From JAGVMG01 sp964461105 (lineage in GTDB: Bacteria; Chlamydiota; Chlamydiia; Chlamydiales; Rhabdochlamydiaceae): DNA of 6,995 nt. The notes under the pieces are model-generated. The model had not been told where the DNA came from and did no database searches. It saw only the letters and a program-made list of their open reading frames with translations. The stretch spans positions 1 to 6,995 of the forward strand of contig CAYWSY010000099.1 in the NCBI GenBank assembly GCA_964461105.1, given 5' to 3'. Shown here one piece after another: positions 5,415 through 6,995 of the stretch (positions within the stretch are counted from its first letter, which is position 1; each line of letters starts with the position of its first letter). Both the position numbers and the translations under genes were made by a program.

Positions 5415-6468
5415 CTTTATCTAATAATTCCCAGATTTCTTTTTTTAGTTCGATCGGATCTCGTTCCTCTCCAAAGACATGATGATATGTAGCTTTTCGA
5501 ATTGCGTGAAATGGGGCGCCAGCATCTCCTGTTGTTTCCTTGATAAACTCTCTTAATCTCCCTTTTTGGTTAGTAGGGATTTCTATGCCACATTGGTAAA
5601 GATAAGGTCTCGAAAGAGATTGATGCTGCGATGGATTTAAAAAATAGAGGGGCTTATCAAATGCTAAAAAGTCATAACCAATAGAAGAAAAGTCCCCAAG
5701 ATAGAGATCGCAGCGTGCAAGCAGTGGGTAAATTGGAGGGAAATCGGTCAAGAAAAGAACTGAGGGCTCGTGTTCATGCTTGCCCATGATTTGGATTGAG
5801 CGCGCAGGATCGTCTTCAATTAATTTGGGATGAAGTTTGATGATGAGGTTGTAGTCATTTTTAAGCTGCTCGATGATCTGCTTTGTTTCTGTAAAGAAAG
5901 AAGAAGGGATTTCCTTTGAGTCCCAAGTTGGAGCATACAGAAAGGTTGGCTTGCTGTCTTTGAAACGGGAGAAGACGTGGGCTTCACAGAGCTGATCGTA
6001 AAACACTTTGTGTTTCAGATAGAATGGAAGGCGGTAATTTCCTGTTCGGATTGTGCGTTGCACAAAATTGATCCTCCCTTCGCGTTGTAAGAGATCCAAA
6101 TAGTGATCTCCATAGACAAGGTAGAGGTCTTGAGCCAGAGAAGAGTGTGAAGAGTAGACTTTGTCAGAGTTTCCATGAGGGCAATAGACAAAGCGAGGTT
6201 CTCGTTGTCCAAGCAATTTGAAGAGTGGGCTGGTTTCTGCAACCCAAGCTTTCGTTGTTTGAAAGATCACATCAGCAGCGTTGCTTAAAAACTCAATTGA
6301 GAGCTCTTGCATGTCAAGCTGTTTTACATTGAGTTGGGGATAAAAGGTTTGAGCTTGGGTAAACACATCGGGATCGGTCACAATAAGGGGGATGTCAAGT
6401 AAGCAACTGAGTACCCCGAGATGGTCGAGGAGAGTTGACGGGCCTGTTAGAATGCTGATAGCCTTCAC
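5398..6468 (-). CDS. CDP-glycerol glycerophosphotransferase family protein (TagB/TagF-like)
   Basis: This 356-residue protein resembles the Glyphos_transf family, which transfers glycerol-phosphate (or related polyol-phosphate) from a CDP donor to a glycan or lipid-linked acceptor. Family marks with this start are CPHGNSDK (H98, the HG motif of TagF), YAPTWD (178-183), LIIKLHPK (208-215) and the nucleotide-binding CDLYLGDFSSIGYDFLAFDKP segment (about 253-272). No membrane segment is evident, so it probably acts as a peripheral protein at the inner face of the inner membrane. The GTG at 6468 is chosen because AAGAGGT lies seven bases upstream. An ATG at 6492 would add eight residues but has no Shine-Dalgarno. 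The gene follows a paralogue on the same strand and ends inside a terminator hairpin. Such enzymes are best known from Gram-positive teichoic acid synthesis, so the product here is probably a substituted surface polysaccharide or lipopolysaccharide. Donor and acceptor are not determinable. Confidence 0.82.
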   Translation of the reverse strand: MKAISILTGPSTLLDHLGVLSCLLDIPLIVTDPDVFTQAQTFYPQLNVKQLDMQELSIEFLSNAADVIFQTTKAWVAETSPLFKLLGQREPRFVYCPHGNSDKVYSSHSSLAQDLYLVYGDHYLDLLQREGRINFVQRTIRTGNYRLPFYLKHKVFYDQLCEAHVFSRFKDSKPTFLYAPTWDSKEIPSSFFTETKQIIEQLKNDYNLIIKLHPKLIEDDPARSIQIMGKHEHEPSVLFLTDFPPIYPLLARCDLYLGDFSSIGYDFLAFDKPLYFLNPSQHQSLSRPYLYQCGIEIPTNQKGRLREFIKETTGDAGAPFHAIRKATYHHVFGEERDPIELKKEIWELLDKERPRI

Positions 6469-6473
6469 TTCAT

Positions 6474-6532
6474 AGACCTCTTGCGTAATCATACCCGAAA
6501 ATCGACGAACCCTTCATTACTCAAGAGGTCTA
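6474..6532 (-). promoter_or_regulatory. intergenic stem-loop covering the ribosome binding site of the second transferase gene
   Basis: On the minus strand, bases 6532-6516 are complementary to 6489-6473, giving a 17-bp stem with a single A-G mismatch and a 26-base loop. The 5' arm begins at the TAG stop of the upstream paralogue. The 3' arm contains AAGAGGT (6482-6476), the Shine-Dalgarno of the downstream gene, so the CCTCTT in the 5' arm masks it. No U-tract follows, which argues against a terminator. Translational coupling is the simplest reading. Confidence 0.6.
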
Positions 6533-6995
6533 ATAAAAGCTCCAATCAGAATCGGGAAATTTTAAATAGCTCTGGAGGATCTCTTTTTTTACCTGTTCAA
6601 GCTGTTTCTCAGGGCCGAAGGTGTAGTCGTAAACTGTTTTTCGGACTTTGGCAAAGTCCCGTAACTCAAATGCTTCAACATCGCGGATGATCCGATGAAT
6701 CTCTGGGTAGTGCTCAGGAAGGATGGATGTTCCACATTGATAGAGGTAGAGCCCTTTGTCATGTGTTGCATCACGCATGTTTTGGTTCAGAAAAAATAGA
6801 GGACGGTTAAAGGTTAAAAAATCATATCCAACCGACGACATGTCCCCAATATAGATATCGATGGCATTTAACAGAGGATAGATGGGAGGAAAATCATTCA
6901 AGAAGAGCACTCTTGGGTTGGCAGTGTGAGATTCGCATAGTTCATCGAAGGAGAACTCATCTTGCAGACGAAGATTGGGATGGGGCTTAATGATG
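6530..6995 (-). CDS. CDP-glycerol glycerophosphotransferase family protein, C-terminal part (cut by window end)
   Basis: Only the last 154 residues are in the window; the reading frame is open to position 6995, so the gene starts beyond it. An apparent GTG start at 6910 is internal. The visible part begins IIKPHPNLRL, the same motif as LIIKLHPKL in the neighbouring gene. It continues VLFLNDFPPIYPLL, then IYIGDMSSVGYDFLTFNRPLFFLN, then GLYLYQCG, matching the nucleotide-binding C-terminal half of the TagB/TagF family. It is clearly paralogous to the gene downstream (shared FPPIYPLL, GYDFL, LYLYQCG), but the last 50 residues have diverged and it ends with a different tail (PDSDWSFY). The two genes are 61 bases apart (start at 6468) and most likely co-transcribed. 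The full role cannot be judged without the N-terminal half. Confidence 0.82.
   Translation of the reverse strand, partial: IIKPHPNLRLQDEFSFDELCESHTANPRVLFLNDFPPIYPLLNAIDIYIGDMSSVGYDFLTFNRPLFFLNQNMRDATHDKGLYLYQCGTSILPEHYPEIHRIIRDVEAFELRDFAKVRKTVYDYTFGPEKQLEQVKKEILQSYLKFPDSDWSFY

Noticed and set aside
6473..6532. Inverted repeat as insertion-sequence ends or an attachment site
   Set aside because: It spans only an intergenic junction with a 26-base loop and no transposase, and its position over the stop codon and Shine-Dalgarno fits an RNA hairpin better.

Overview
The window looks like part of a chlamydial chromosome, most likely an environmental (chlamydia-like) lineage rather than the genus Chlamydia. 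The main argument is the tRNA-Ala / aspartate-type aminotransferase / mreC block, which I recall as a chlamydial gene neighbourhood (tyrB next to the CT638-type MreC). The kinase-like protein beside it also resembles hypothetical proteins I associate with environmental chlamydiae. Base composition is moderate. Both statements about relatives are from memory and were not searched.

Layout. (1) Positions 55-2244, minus strand: a tRNA-Ala(GGC) gene with a good promoter, then a membrane-anchored protein with degenerate kinase-like motifs, then a 2-oxoglutarate/Fe(II) oxygenase of the isopenicillin-N-synthase type that carries a signal peptide. The three are packed so tightly that they probably form one tRNA-led transcription unit. 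(2) Positions 2245-2354: a divergent intergenic region of about 100 bp. (3) Positions 2355-4705, plus strand: tyrB/aspC and mreC, overlapping by four bases. (4) Positions 4706-4829: an intergenic leader with a candidate promoter and a nested stem-loop. (5) Positions 4830-5357, plus strand: an exported, very acidic protein built from near-identical 84-bp tandem repeats. (6) Positions 5388-5414: a strong 11-bp hairpin acting as shared terminator for two converging genes. (7) Positions 5398-6995, minus strand: two tandem paralogues of the CDP-glycerol glycerophosphotransferase (TagB/TagF-like) family, the upstream one cut by the window end. A 17-bp stem lies between them and covers the ribosome binding site of the downstream gene.

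Functionally, MreC belongs to the MreB-directed peptidoglycan and division machinery, which chlamydiae use in place of FtsZ. The aminotransferase makes aspartate/glutamate or aromatic amino acids. The two transferases probably add glycerol- or ribitol-phosphate-like groups to a surface glycan. The oxygenase, kinase-like and acidic-repeat proteins all carry N-terminal export or membrane signals and have no assignable substrate. They are the least explained part of the window.
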